A DNA stretch of 64,000 nt from the NCBI GenBank assembly GCA_032718475.1, contig JAUCBJ010001179.1, positions 62,001-126,000 of the forward strand, read 5' to 3'. Each line of letters opens with the position of its first letter. Position 1 is the stretch's first letter. The notes under the pieces were generated by a model that saw only the letters and a program-made list of their open reading frames with translations, did not search any database and was not told the DNA's origin. The stretch comes from Nemertoderma westbladi (Eukaryota; Xenacoelomorpha; Nemertodermatida; Nemertodermatidae). Made by a program: the position numbers and the translations under genes. Shown here piece after piece: positions 10,654 through 23,298 of this stretch.

Positions 10654-11280
10654 CTATTCGTGAATAAAAACCAAACTGAACTCTAAGTAATAAGTTAAAC
10701 CAGACCACCGCACCGTGAATTATTACAACAAAGCGAAAGTGTTAAAAGTTTAAAGAAAGTTTAAAGTGATAGAATTTGTGCAGAGCTATATTAATATATT
10801 TTCTGTGTCTATAACACAACAAAGGTAACAAGTGTCTGGCCATTGACCTACATTGGAACTCACAAGCAACCAACCCACCCACACAATGAACGAAGCACAG
10901 TACGTTGTATGTCAGCCCGCCAGGCTGGCGCCTCCTACAACACACGCAGCTCAGCAGCCACCTTGTCAATATTGGTTGTAAAATTCTGTTGTAAATATTT
11001 TCGAAGTCAATAAATAATTACACTTGAAATGCACTGTAGAGGGGTGGGGAGGTGTTAGCGATGTCGCCCGGTGAATCTGAGCGTTTTTGGTGATCATTTC
11101 CTTAAAACATATTTTTTATGCTCTATCTCGTGGTGTGGGTTAGAACGCGCGAAAGCGAAAATCGATGGTCATTTTTGAAAAAAATCTGAAGTTATTTCGG
11201 TAAATTGCGGCTAATTAACGGAAGGGCTTTTGTGTTGGCAATCCAATTTAAATGAAAGGTGTTCTTCGGATAATTTGAAT
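10654..11280. other. Unassigned spacer upstream of X, copy 2
   Basis: Same spacer as at 1899-2535 with small indels. An acceptor-like CCCCTCTACAG lies on the minus strand, with its AG at 11034-11035. Reading frames differ between copies, so I call no protein. Confidence 0.4.
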
Positions 11281-11546
11281 TAATAACGAGTGCCTTACAT
11301 AACGGCGCAGTGCACTTAATAACGAGCGCACTGCATAACGGCGCAGTGCACTTAATAACGAGTGCCCTACATAACGGCACAATGCAATTAATAACGAGTG
11401 CCCTACATAACAGCACAGTGCACTTAATAACGAGTGCACTGCATAACGGCACAGTGCACTTTATAACGGCGCAGTGCACTTCATAAAGGTGTAGTGCACT
11501 TCATAAAGGTGTTAGTAATGCACTTCATAACGATGCAGTGCACTAA
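11281..11546. repeat. 36-bp GTGCAC repeat, copy 2
   Basis: About seven units of the GTGCAC-palindrome repeat, ending in TTCATAAAGGTG units. Confidence 0.85.
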
Positions 11547-13030
11547 ATGTTATATGCTTTTCTATATGCTATGATATATGTTATATGTTATGCTATAGTA
11601 CATGCTATGTTATATGCTATTCTATATGCTATGCTATATGTTATATGCTATAAGCTATATGTTATATGTTATGCTATAGTACATGCTATGCTATATGCTT
11701 TATGCTATATGCTTTATGCTATATGCTTTATGCTATATGCTATATGCTATGCTGTATGCTATATGCTATACTATATGCTATGCTATATGCTATATGTTAT
11801 ATGTTATGCTATAGTACATGCTATGCTATATGCTTTATGTTATATGATATATGCTATATGATATATGCTATATGCTATGCTATATGCTATATGCGATTTG
11901 CTATAAGCTATATGTTATATGTTATGCTATAGTACATGCTATGCTATATGCTATATGCTATTCTATATGCTATGCTATATGCTATGCTATATGCTATGCT
12001 ACATGCTATATGCGATTTGCTATAAGCTATATGTTATATGTTATGCTATAGTACATGCTATGATATATGCTATGCTATATGCTATGCTATATGCTATGCT
12101 ATATGCTATGCTATATGCTATGCTATATGCTATGCTATATGCTATGCTATATGCTATGCTATATGCTATGCTATATGCTATGCTATATGCTATGCTATAT
12201 GATATGCTATATGCTATGCTATATGCTATGCTATATGCTATGCTATATGCTATGCTATATGATATGCTATATGCTATGCTATATGCTATGCTATATGCTA
12301 TGCTATATTTTATATGTTATGCTATAGTACATGCTATGCTATATGCTTTATGTTATATGCTATATGCTATATGCTATATGATATATGCTATATGCTATGC
12401 TATATGCTATAATCTATTTGCTATAAGCTATATGTTATATGTTATGCTATAGTACATGCTATGATATAGGCTATATGCTATGCTATATGCTATGCTATAT
12501 GCTATATGCTATGCTATATGCTATGCTATATGCTATGCTATATGCTATATGCGATTTGCTATAAGCTATATGTTATATGTTATGCTATAGTACATGCTAT
12601 GCTATATGCTTTATGCTATATGCTATGTTATATGCTATTCTATATGCTATGCTATATGCTATGCTATATGCTATGCTATATGCTATGCTATATGCTATGC
12701 TATACGCTATGCTATACGCTATGCTATACGCTATGCTATGATATGCTATGCTATGCTATGCTATGCTATGCTATGCTATGCTATGCTATGCTATGCTATG
12801 CTATGCTATGCTATGCTATGCTATGCTATGCTATGCTATGCTATGCTATGCTATGCTATGCTATGCTATGCTATGCTATGCTATGCTATGCTATGCTATG
12901 CTATGCTATGCTATGCTATGCTATGCTATGTTATGCTATGCTATGCTATGCTATGCTATGCTTTGCTATGCTATGCTATGCTATGCTATGCTATGCTATG
13001 CTATGATATGCTATGCTATGCTATGCTATG
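11547..13030. repeat. TATGC / TATATGCTATGC array, copy 2
   Basis: Mixed TATATGC words carrying a recurring ATAGTACATGCTATG block, then the 12-mer, then a TATGC pentamer run from about 12730. It passes straight into the 43-bp array. Confidence 0.95.
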
Positions 13031-15118
13031 TTTGTCAAAATGTCATTTTGAAATTTTGACATGTCATTTTGCAAAAATGTCATTTTCAAAATGAAATTAT
13101 GAAATGTCATTTTGTCAAAATGTCAATGTGTCAATATGTCACTTTCAAATTGACACTTTGACATGTCTTTTTGTCAAAATGTCACTTTCGAATTGACATT
13201 TTGATGTGTCATTTTGCCAAAAAGTCTCTTTCAAATTGACACTTTGACATGTCTTTTTGTGAAAATGTCACTTTCTAATTGACACTTTGACATGTCATTT
13301 TGTCAAAATGTCACTTTCAAATTGACACTTCACATGTCTTTTTGTCAAAATGTCACCTTCGAATTGACATTTCGATGTGTCATTTTGTCAAAATGTCACT
13401 TTCAAATTGACACTTCACATGTCTTTTTGTCAAAATGTCACCTTCGAATTGACATTTCGATGTGTCATTTTGCCAAAATGTCACTTTCAAATTGACACTT
13501 TGACATGTCATTTTGTCAAAATGTCACTTTCGAATTGACATTATAACATGTATCATTTTGTCAAAATGTCATTGTGTCAAAATGTCACTTGACATGTCAT
13601 TTTGCCAAAATGTCATTTTTAAATTGACATTTGCCATTTTGACATGTCATTTTGCCAAAATTTCATTTACAAATTGACATTTTGACATGTCATTTTGGCA
13701 AAATGTCATTTTCAAATTGACATTTTGTCATTTTGTCGAAATGTCATTTTGAAATTGACATTTTGACATGTCATTTTGCCAAAATGTCATTTTAAATTGA
13801 CATTTGACATTTTGACATGTCATTTTGCCAAAATGTCATTTTCAAATTGTCATTTTGTCATTTTGTCGAAATGTCATTTTGAAATTGACATTTTGACGTC
13901 ATTTTGCCAAAATGTCATTTTTAAATTGACATTTGACATTTTGACATGTCATTTTGCCAAAATTTCATTTACAAATTGACATTTTGACATGTCATTTTGC
14001 CAAAATGTCATTTTGAAATTGACATTTTGACATGTCATTTTGTCAAAATGTCATTTTCAAATTGACATTTTGGCATGTCATTTTGGCAAAATGTCATTTT
14101 CAAATTGACATTTTGTCATTTTGTCGAAATGTCATTTTGAATTTGACATTTTGACATGTCATTTTGCCAAAATGTCATTTTAAATTGACATTTGACATTT
14201 TGACATGTCATTTTGCCAAATTGTCATTTTCAAATTGACATTTTGACATGTCATTTTGCCAAAATGTCATTTTGAAATTGACATTTTGACATGTCATTTT
14301 GCCAAAATGTCATTTTTAAATTGACATTTGACATTTTGACATGTCATTTTGCCAAAATGTCATTTTCAAATTGACATTTTGACATGTCATTTTGCCAAAA
14401 TGTCATTTTCAAATTGACATTTTGACATGTCATTTTGCCAAAATGTCATTTTGAAATTGACATTTTGACATGTCATTTTGCCAAAATGTCATTTTTAAAT
14501 TGACATTTGACATTTTGACTTTTGTCAAAATGTCAAATGTCAATTTAAAAATCATTTTGCCAAAATGTCATTTTCAAATTGACATTTTGACATGTCATTT
14601 TGCCAAAATGTCATTTTGAAATTGACATTTTGACATGTCATTTTGCCAAAATGTCATTTTTAAATTGACATTTGACATTTTGACATGTCATTTTGCCAAA
14701 ATGTCATTTTCAAATTGACATTTTGACATGTCATTTTGCCAAAATGTCATTTTGAAATTGACATTTTGACATGTCATTTTGCCAAAATGTCATTTTTTTA
14801 TTGACATTTGACATTTTGACATGTCATTTTGCCAAAATGTCATTTTCAAATTAACATTTTGACATGTCATTTTGGCAAAATGTCATTTTCAAATTGACAT
14901 TTTGTCATTTTGTCGAAATGTCATTTTGAAATTGACATTTTGACATGTCATTTTGCCAAAATGTCATTTTTAAATTGACATTTGACATTTTGACATGTCA
15001 TTTTGCCAAAATGTCATTTTCAAATTGACATTTTGACATGTCATTTTGCCAAAATGTCATTTTGAAATTGACATTTTGACATGTCATTTTGCCAAAATGT
15101 CATTTTTAAATTGAGATT
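13031..15118. repeat. 43-bp TGACATGTCA array, copy 2
   Basis: First part as in copy 1 (TCACTTTC type), then from about 13590 a TCATTTTCAAATTGACA subtype with ATTTTGTCGAAATG variants. A local inverted piece at 14517-14552 reads the array in the opposite sense. Confidence 0.9.
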
Positions 15119-15130
15119 TTGAAATGTCAT

Positions 15131-18100
15131 AGATTTATTGTTCTCACGATATTTGGGTTCAAACACAACGTTTTTTTGATATTTTACGAGATTTATGGTA
15201 TTTTTTATTGAAAAAGCAGACATAGCTATTCCCAGCCCGTTTCTGTAACATTTAGAGAAAAGTTAACTTGTGATACTTCTTTTAGTGTTAAATTAACAGC
15301 AGATTCCAAATTCAGTAACCGTTTTTACATATGATTTGTAGTTCTCGCGATATTTGGGTTCAAACACAACTTTTTTTGATATTTTACGAGATTTAAAGTA
15401 TTTTTTATTGAAAAAGCAGACATAACTATTCCCAGTCCGTTTCTGTAACATTTAGAGAAAAGTTAACTTGTGATACTTCTTTTAGTGTTAAATTAACAGC
15501 AGATTCCAAATTCAGTAACCGTTTTTACATATGATTTGTAGTTCTCGCGATATTTGGATTCAAACACAACGTTTTTTGATATTTTACGAGATTTAAAGTA
15601 TTTTTTATTGAAAAAGCAGACATAACTATTCCCAGTCCGTTTCTATAACATTTAGAGAAAAGGTAACTTGTGATACTTCTTTTAGTGTTAAATTAACAGC
15701 AGATTCCAAATACAGTAACCGTTTTTACATATGATTTGTAGTTCTCGCGATATTTCGGTTCAAACACAACGTTTTTTGATATTTTACGAAATTTAAGGTA
15801 TTTTTTATTGAAAAAGCAGACATAACTATTCCAAGTCCGTTTTTGTAACATTTAGAGAAAAGATAACTTGTGATACTTCTTTTAGTGTTAAATTAACAGC
15901 AGATTCCAAATTCAGTAACCGTTTTTACATATGATTTGTAGTTCTCGCGATATTTGGGTTCAAACACAACTTTTTTTGATATTTTACGAGATTTAAAGTA
16001 TTTTTTATTGAAAAAGCAGACATAACTATTCCCAGTCCGTTTCTGTAACATTTAGAGAAAAGTTAACTTGTGATACTTCTTTTAGTGTTAAATTAACAGC
16101 AGATTCCAAATTCAGTAACCGTTTTTACATATGATTTGTAGTTCTCGCGATATTTGGATTCAAACACAACGTTTTTTGATATTTTACGAGATTTAAAGTA
16201 TTTTTTATTGAAAAAGCAGACATAACTATTCCCAGTCCGTTTCTATAACATTTAGAGAAAAGGTAACTTGTGATACTTCTTTTAGTGTTAAATTAACAGC
16301 AGATTCCAAATACAGTAACCGTTTTTACATATGATTTGTAGTTCTCGCGATATTTCGGTTCAAACACAACGTTTTTTGATATTTTACGAAATTTAAGGTA
16401 TTTTTTATTGAAAAAGCAGACATAACTATTCCAAGTCCGTTTTTGTAACATTTAGAGAAAAGATAACTTGTGATACTTCTTTTAGTGTTAAATTAACAGC
16501 AGATTCCAAATTCAGTAACCGTTTTTACATATGATTTGTAGTTCTCGCGATATTTGGGTTCAAACACAACGTTTTTTGATATTTTACGAGATTTAAAGTA
16601 TTTTTTATTGAAAAAGCAGACATAACTATTCCCAGTCCGTTTCTGTAACATTTAGAGAAAAGGTAACTTGTGATACTTCTTTTAGTGTTAAATTAACAGC
16701 AGATTCCAAATTCAGTAACCGTTTTTACATATGATTTGTAGTTCTCGCGATATTTGGATTCAAACACAACGTTTTTTGATATTTTACGAGATTTAAAGTA
16801 TTTTTTATTGAAAAAGCAGACATAACTATTCCCAGTCCGTTTCTATAACATTTAGAGAAAAGGTAACTTGTGATACTTCTTTTAGTGTTAAATTAACAGC
16901 AGATTCCAAATACAGTAACCGTTTTTACATATGATTTGTAGTTCTCGCGATATTTCGGTTCAAACACAACGTTTTTTGATATTTTACGAAATTTAAGGTA
17001 TTTTTTATTGAAAAAGCAGACATAACTATTCCAAGTCCGTTTTTGTAACATTTAGAGAAAAGATAACTTGTGATACTTCTTTTAGTGTTAAATTAACAGC
17101 AGATTCCAAATTCAGTAACCGTTTTTACATATGATTTGTAGTTCTCGCGATATTTGGGTTCAAACACAACTTTTTTTGATATTTTACGAGATTTAAAGTA
17201 TTTTTTATTGAAAAAGCAGACATAACTATTCCCAGTCCGTTTCTGTAACATTTAGAGAAAAGTTAACTTGTGATACTTCTTTTAGTGTTAAATTAACAGC
17301 AGATTCCAAATTCAGTAACCGTTTTTACATATGATTTGTAGTTCTCGCGATATTTGGATTCAAACACAACGTTTTTTGATATTTTACGAGATTTAAAGTA
17401 TTTTTTATTGAAAAAGCAGACATAACTATTCCCAGTCCGTTTCTATAACATTTAGAGAAAAGGTAACTTGTGATACTTCTTTTAGTGTTAAATTAACAGC
17501 AGATTCCAAATACAGTAACCGTTTTTACATATGATTTGTAGTTCTCGCGATATTTCGGTTCAAACACAACGTTTTTTGATATTTTACGAAATTTAAGGTA
17601 TTTTTTATTGAAAAAGCAGACATAACTATTCCAAGTCCGTTTTTGTAACATTTAGAGAAAAGATAACTTGTGATACTTCTTTTAGTGTTAAATTAACAGC
17701 AGATTCCAAATTCAGTAACCGTTTTTACATATGATTTGTAGTTCTCGCGATATTTGGGTTCAAACACAACTTTTTTTGATATTTTACGAGATTTAAAGTA
17801 TTTTTTATTGAAAAAGCAGACATAACTATTCCCAGTCCGTTTCTGTAACATTTAGAGAAAAGTTAACTTGTGATACTTCTTTTAGTGTTAAATTAACAGC
17901 AGATTCCAAATTCAGTAACCGTTTTTACATATGATTTGTAGTTCTCGCGATATTTGGATTCAAACACAACGTTTTTTGATATTTTACGAGATTTAAAGTA
18001 TTTTTTATTGAAAAAGCAGACATAACTATTCCCAGTCCGTTTCTATAACATTTAGAGAAAAGGTAACTTGTGATACTTCTTTTAGTGTTAAATTAACAGC

Positions 18101-18668
18101 AGATTCCAAATACAGTAACCGTTTTTACATATGATTTGTAGTTCTCGCGATATTTCGGTTCAAACACAACGTTTTTTGATATTTTACGAAATTTAAGGTA
18201 TTTTTTATTGAAAAAGCAGACATAACTATTCCAAGTCCGTTTTTGTAACATTTAGAGAAAAGATAACTTGTGATACTTCTTTTAGTGTTAAATTAACAGC
18301 AGATTCCAAATTCAGTAACCGTTTTTACATATGATTTGTAGTTCTCGCGATATTTCGGTTCAAACACAACGTTTTTTGATATTTTACGAAATTTAAGGTA
18401 TTTTTTATTGAAAAAGCAGACATAACTATTCCAAGTCCGTTTCTGTAACATTTAGAGAAAAGATAACTTGTGATACTTCTTTTAGTGTTAAATTAACAGC
18501 AGATTCCAAATTCAGTAACCGTTTTTACATATGATTTGTAGTTCTCGCGATATTTCGGTTCAAACACAACGTTTTTTGATATTTTACGAAATTTAAGGTA
18601 TTTTTTATTGAAAAAGCAGACATAACTGTTCCGAGTCCGTTTCTGTAACATTTAGAGAAAAGGTAACT
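15131..18668. repeat. 200-bp satellite with 600-bp higher-order repeat
   Basis: About 17.5 units. Three variants alternate: one with ACAACTTTTTTTG, one with TATTTGGATTC, and one with TATTTCGGTTC plus ACGAAATTTAAGG. The first recurs at about 15367, 15967, 17167 and 17767, so the array has a 600-bp super-period. Confidence 0.9.
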
Positions 18669-18669
18669 A

Positions 18670-18760
18670 CTGTTCAATTTATTTTATAACGCTCTATAAT
18701 CTTTTATTAAATAATTGAGCAATAAATAAGTACAGTAGTGTTACAAAATAAATTGAACTG
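18670..18760. mobile_element. 91-bp hairpin element, unit 2
   Basis: Same inverted-end element with TA flanks as at 8402-8492, again at the end of the 200-bp array. Confidence 0.6.
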
Positions 18761-18762
18761 TA

Positions 18763-19459
18763 GTATTTTACTATATTGCTTCCATAGTTACTGCAATTCA
18801 ATTTACTGTACTCTTCAACTCCTGATACCGCCTTTCTCAATGTTAAATAAATTAGTGTTATCGAATATTTATTACGTAACTAGAGAGCCTCTTAACAATA
18901 TAAACTAATATTGGATATGGAGTTCCGTTATGGAATTCGCCTTGCAGACACTAAATTTGCAATAACTTTTGAGTGTTTAAATGGATTTTGCTCAAATTAC
19001 TTGCAAACCTTTTCTACTTCAGTGCTCTTTTAATACTTGCAACAAAATATAACAAATTCCACAAATGATTTTATTTTACATTTTTCGCTGTGAAAAAAAC
19101 TAAAATCAATGCAATGATACTTTTTTTCCCTATAGGAAAAAAGTGCAACTTTTTCTCCCGATATTGGGGTAAATTCAAGTGAAAATGTAACAATTTAAGA
19201 ATAAAAACTGTAAGGTTTTCGTATCCACGGAATCGACCTAAATTGAACTAAAATCAGCCAGATGTCCGTCCATTAACTACATATATTTTTTAATAATCGG
19301 TATGAAATAATTACAAAAGTTAATAAAGCTAACAAAATAATAAATATACAAACTAGATAAATAAATACTGTATCACAACACAATTCCGCCTCTTTCTTCA
19401 AGTCTTGCTGTTTATGGTAACCAGCTGACGGCGGCCAGACAATTCTTAGGTAACCATAA
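18763..19459. other. 3' flank of exon D copy 3
   Basis: As at 8495-9189, with a 2-bp A insertion near 19095. Minus-strand AATAAA is kept. No other gene seen. Confidence 0.5.
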
Positions 19460-19727
19460 TTAGCTCCGGACCAACAACCTAACAGTTCCTCTTAGTCTCT
19501 TCAACAATCGGACCACTTTATCATGGCCCATCCCGTGTAGACTCTTCCCGTTAACCGCGAGTATCTGGTTCCCCCGTCTCAATCTACCGTCGTCCACTGC
19601 CGCCCCCTTCGCGTAGACTGTCTTTACGTAGATAGGGAGGTTACCATGGGGACTGCCGTAACCGCCCACAATAGAGAATCCCAGACCCTCGGAACCCCGC
19701 TGGAGAGTTACCGTGGTAACCAAATCA
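19460..19727 (-). CDS. Exon D copy 3: C-terminal PDZ exon (Glu variant)
   Basis: Same as the copy at 9190-9457, with EGLGFS at the binding loop and intact acceptor, frame and stop. Confidence 0.75.
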
Positions 19728-19849
19728 CTGAAAATAAAAGTTAGTTAGATTATATTTGATTTTACGAAAACTACCGAACCTAAAAGGTTATTAAGACCAA
19801 GATGTTGCGATCAGTGACGATCTGATAAAAAAAAAGAAATTCAACTGAC

Positions 19850-19937
19850 CCAGAATTTAACTGTTCGTGTTGTTTCTCAATATTGTCCAACTCCATCGTA
19901 TCTTGACTTGACTGACTAACTTCTGTTGTTTTTGAAT
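19850..19937 (-). CDS. Exon C copy 3
   Basis: 88-bp linker exon, same as copy 2, with both splice sites intact. Confidence 0.6.
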
Positions 19938-20387
19938 CTGCGAAATGAAATAGAAACAAATAAAATAGTCATCTAGAAATTCACACAACTTCTTAGGAAG
20001 CCAACCACTTACACGAAATTATAAAGAAAGTCAATTAAATGAATACTGGATATAAACAAATAACTATGTTTATGACTTATTGCTGTTTGTATTGCGTGTG
20101 TGTGTGTATGCCGAGTGTTTGTGGCTGTGGCATAGCGCGGCCTTCCAGTAAGTAGGCCGAGTTAATATACAATTAATTTACATTTTAGAATGATAATCAA
20201 CTAATAAACAAACAGCTGGGAAGCAGCACTACAAACTCGGATCGATTACTTTTTCCGTGTAATATATTTATAGCTTTATCAAAACCGGCAGTATAGGCCT
20301 ACAGTGCCGCGCGCAATTACTGTGAAATGTTAAACAGTTTAGGATTCATTGAGTCAGCAAACATAAATAAATATTTAACATATAAAC
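19938..20387. other. Intron between exon C and exon B, copy 3
   Basis: AT-rich with a short (GT)n tract. No open exon seen. Confidence 0.5.
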
Positions 20388-20584
20388 CTGAAGGTAGGCC
20401 TGTTGGTGATTCCTCTTTGTAGTATTCCTTGGCGTAATCCTGATACAGTCTCTCAAAGTCTCCCTTGTAAACAACATCCTCAGGGTCGGCCTCACTGACA
20501 GCACCACTACCATCGGCGTTGGCTTCCCCATCCAATGGACTGTCTACAGACCCAGACAGGTCGAGCTGCAGAGACGGGGGGGTT
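20388..20584 (-). pseudogene. Exon B copy 3, 5' end replaced
   Basis: Same truncated exon B as at 10118-10314. The parental acceptor is lost. A possible phase-0 acceptor GTCTCTGCAG would start the exon at 20565. Confidence 0.55.
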
Positions 20585-20805
20585 GAACACAAATAGACCC
20601 GAGGTGGTGAACGCGAGCTGGAGGTGGTGGGAACGGAAGGCCACGGATTCCAGAGGGGAGGACAACATTAATTCAGTCATTCTAGAACACCGACCCTGGG
20701 AATTGTATAATAATAAAATAATATAATAATATACATTGACTTTATCTAGTTCAGTTAGTTAATCTCAATCACAAAATAATAATATACACACTCATAATGA
20801 ATTAC

Positions 20806-20923
20806 CTTTGTAACAATAATTGTCTGTCCCAACTCTTTAATATTATTAAATTGCAAATGGCCGGCCGGTAATTCTTGTAAGGAATCCTGGAGAATGGACG
20901 GCTTCTTTATAATAATGCAGATA
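20806..20923 (-). CDS. Putative exon X, copy 3 (unrecognised)
   Basis: Same open segment as copies 1 and 2, with donor ACAAAG|GTAATT in phase 0. No start codon and no recognised homologue. Confidence 0.35.
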
Positions 20924-21547
20924 CTATTCGTGAATAAAAACCAAACTGAACTCTAAGTAATAAGTTAAACCAGACCACCGAGTGAATTATTACAACAAAG
21001 CGAAAGTGTTAAAAGTTTAAAGAAAGTTTAAAGTGATAGAATTTGTGCAGAGCTATATTAATATATTTTCTGTGTCTATAACACAACAAAGGTAACAAGT
21101 GTCTGGCCATTGACCTACATTGGAACTCACAAGCAACCAACCCACCCACACAATGAACGAAGCACAGTACGTTGTATGTCAGCCCGCCAGGCTGGCGCCT
21201 CCTACAACACACGCAGCTCAGCAGCCACCTTGTCAATATTGGTTGTAAAATTCTGTTGTAAATATTTTCGAAGTCAATAAATAATTACACTTGAAATGCA
21301 CTGTAGAGGGGTGGGGAGGTGTTAGCGATGTCGCCCGGTGAATCTGAGCGTTTTTGGTGATCATTTCCTTAAAACATATTTTTTATGCTCTATCTCGTGG
21401 TGTGGGTTAGAACGCGCGAAAGCGAAAATCGATGGTCATTTTTGAAAAAAATCTGAAGTTATTTCGGTAAATTGCGGCTAATTAACGGAAGGGCTTTTGT
21501 GTTGGCAATCCAATTTAAATGAAAGGTGTTCTTCGGATAATTTGAAT
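20924..21547. other. Unassigned spacer upstream of X, copy 3
   Basis: Same spacer as at 10654-11280, with the acceptor-like CCCCTCTACAG on the minus strand. No protein called. Confidence 0.4.
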
Positions 21548-21813
21548 TAATAACGAGTGCCTTACATAACGGCGCAGTGCACTTAATAACGAGCGCACTG
21601 CATAACGGCGCAGTGCACTTAATAACGAGTGCCCTACATAACGGCACAATGCAATTAATAACGAGTGCCCTACATAACGGCACAGTGCACTTAATAACGA
21701 GTGCCCTGCATAACGGCACAGTGCACTTTATAACGGCGCAGTGCACTTCATAAAGGTGTAGTGCACTTCATAAAGGTGTTAGTAATGCACTTCATAACGA
21801 TGCAGTGCACTAA
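21548..21813. repeat. 36-bp GTGCAC repeat, copy 3
   Basis: About seven units, close to copy 2. Confidence 0.85.
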
Positions 21814-23298
21814 ATGTTATATGCTTTTCTATATGCTATGATATATGTTATATGTTATGCTATAGTACATGCTATGTTATATGCTATTCTATATGCTATG
21901 CTATATGTTATATGCTATAAGCTATATGTTATATGTTATGCTATAGTACATGCTATGCTATATGCTTTATGCTATATGCTCTTATGCTATATGCTTTATG
22001 CTATATGCTATATGCTATGCTGTATGCTATATGCTATACTATATGCTATGCTATATGCTATATGTTATATGTTATGCTATAGTACATGCTATGCTATATG
22101 CTTTATGTTATATGATATATGCTATATGATATATGCTATATGCTATGCTATATGCTATATGCGATTTGCTATAAGCTATATGTTATATGTTATGCTATAG
22201 TACATGCTATGCTATATGCTATATGCTATTCTATATGCTATGCTATATGCTATGCTATATGCTATGCTACATGCTATATGCGATTTGCTATAAGCTATAT
22301 GTTATATGTTATGCTATAGTACATGCTATGATATATGCTATGCTATATGCTATGCTATATGCTATGCTATATGCTATGCTATATGCTATGCTATATGCTA
22401 TGCTATATGCTATGCTATATGCTATGCTATATGCTATGCTATATGCTATGCTATATGCTATGCTATATGATATGCTATATGCTATGCTATATGCTATGCT
22501 ATATGCTATGCTATATGCTATGCTATATGATATGCTATATGCTATGCTATATGCTATGCTATATGCTATGCTATATTTTATATGTTATGCTATAGTACAT
22601 GCTATGCTATATGCTTTATGTTATATGCTATATGCTATATGCTATATGATATATGCTATATGCTATGCTATATGCTATAATCTATTTGCTATAAGCTATA
22701 TGTTATATGTTATGCTATAGTACATGCTATGATATAGGCTATATGCTATGCTTATGCTATGCTTATGCTATATGCTATATGCTATGCTATATGCTATGCT
22801 ATATGCTATGCTATATGCTATATGCGATTTGCTATAAGCTATATGTTATATGTTATGCTATAGTACATGCTATGCTATATGCTTTATGCTATATGCTATG
22901 TTATATGCTATTCTATATGCTATGCTATATGCTATGCTATATGCTATGCTATATGCTATGCTATATGCTATGCTATACGCTATGCTATACGCTATGCTAT
23001 ACGCTATGCTATGATATGCTATGCTATGCTATGCTATGCTATGCTATGCTATGCTATGCTATGCTATGCTATGCTATGCTATGCTATGCTATGCTATGCT
23101 ATGCTATGCTATGCTATGCTATGCTATGCTATGCTATGCTATGCTATGCTATGCTATGCTATGCTATGCTATGCTATGCTATGCTATGCTATGCTATGTT
23201 ATGCTATGCTATGCTATGCTATGCTATGCTTTGCTATGCTATGCTATGCTATGCTATGCTATGCTATGCTATGATATGCTATGCTATGCTATGCTATG
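21814..23298. repeat. TATGC / TATATGCTATGC array, copy 3
   Basis: Same internal order of variants as copy 2, with small indels such as CTTATGCTATGCTTATG near 22749. Confidence 0.95.

Larger units (their letters stand above)
8964..19233. repeat. Long tandem unit 2 (10,270 bp)
   Basis: Second head-to-tail unit and almost a copy of unit 3, with the same exons, truncated exon B and array variants. It has a longer 200-bp array (about 17.5 units against about 11.7), which accounts for the length difference. Confidence 0.9.

Noticed and set aside
13292-13979. Open frames such as MSFCQNVTFKLTLH in the 43-bp arrays
   Set aside because: Products of the TTTTGTCAAAATGTCA repeat without coding support.
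15041-15223. 60-codon minus-strand frame at the array junction, also at 25309-25491
   Set aside because: It spans the junction of two satellites and contains nothing but repeat sequence.
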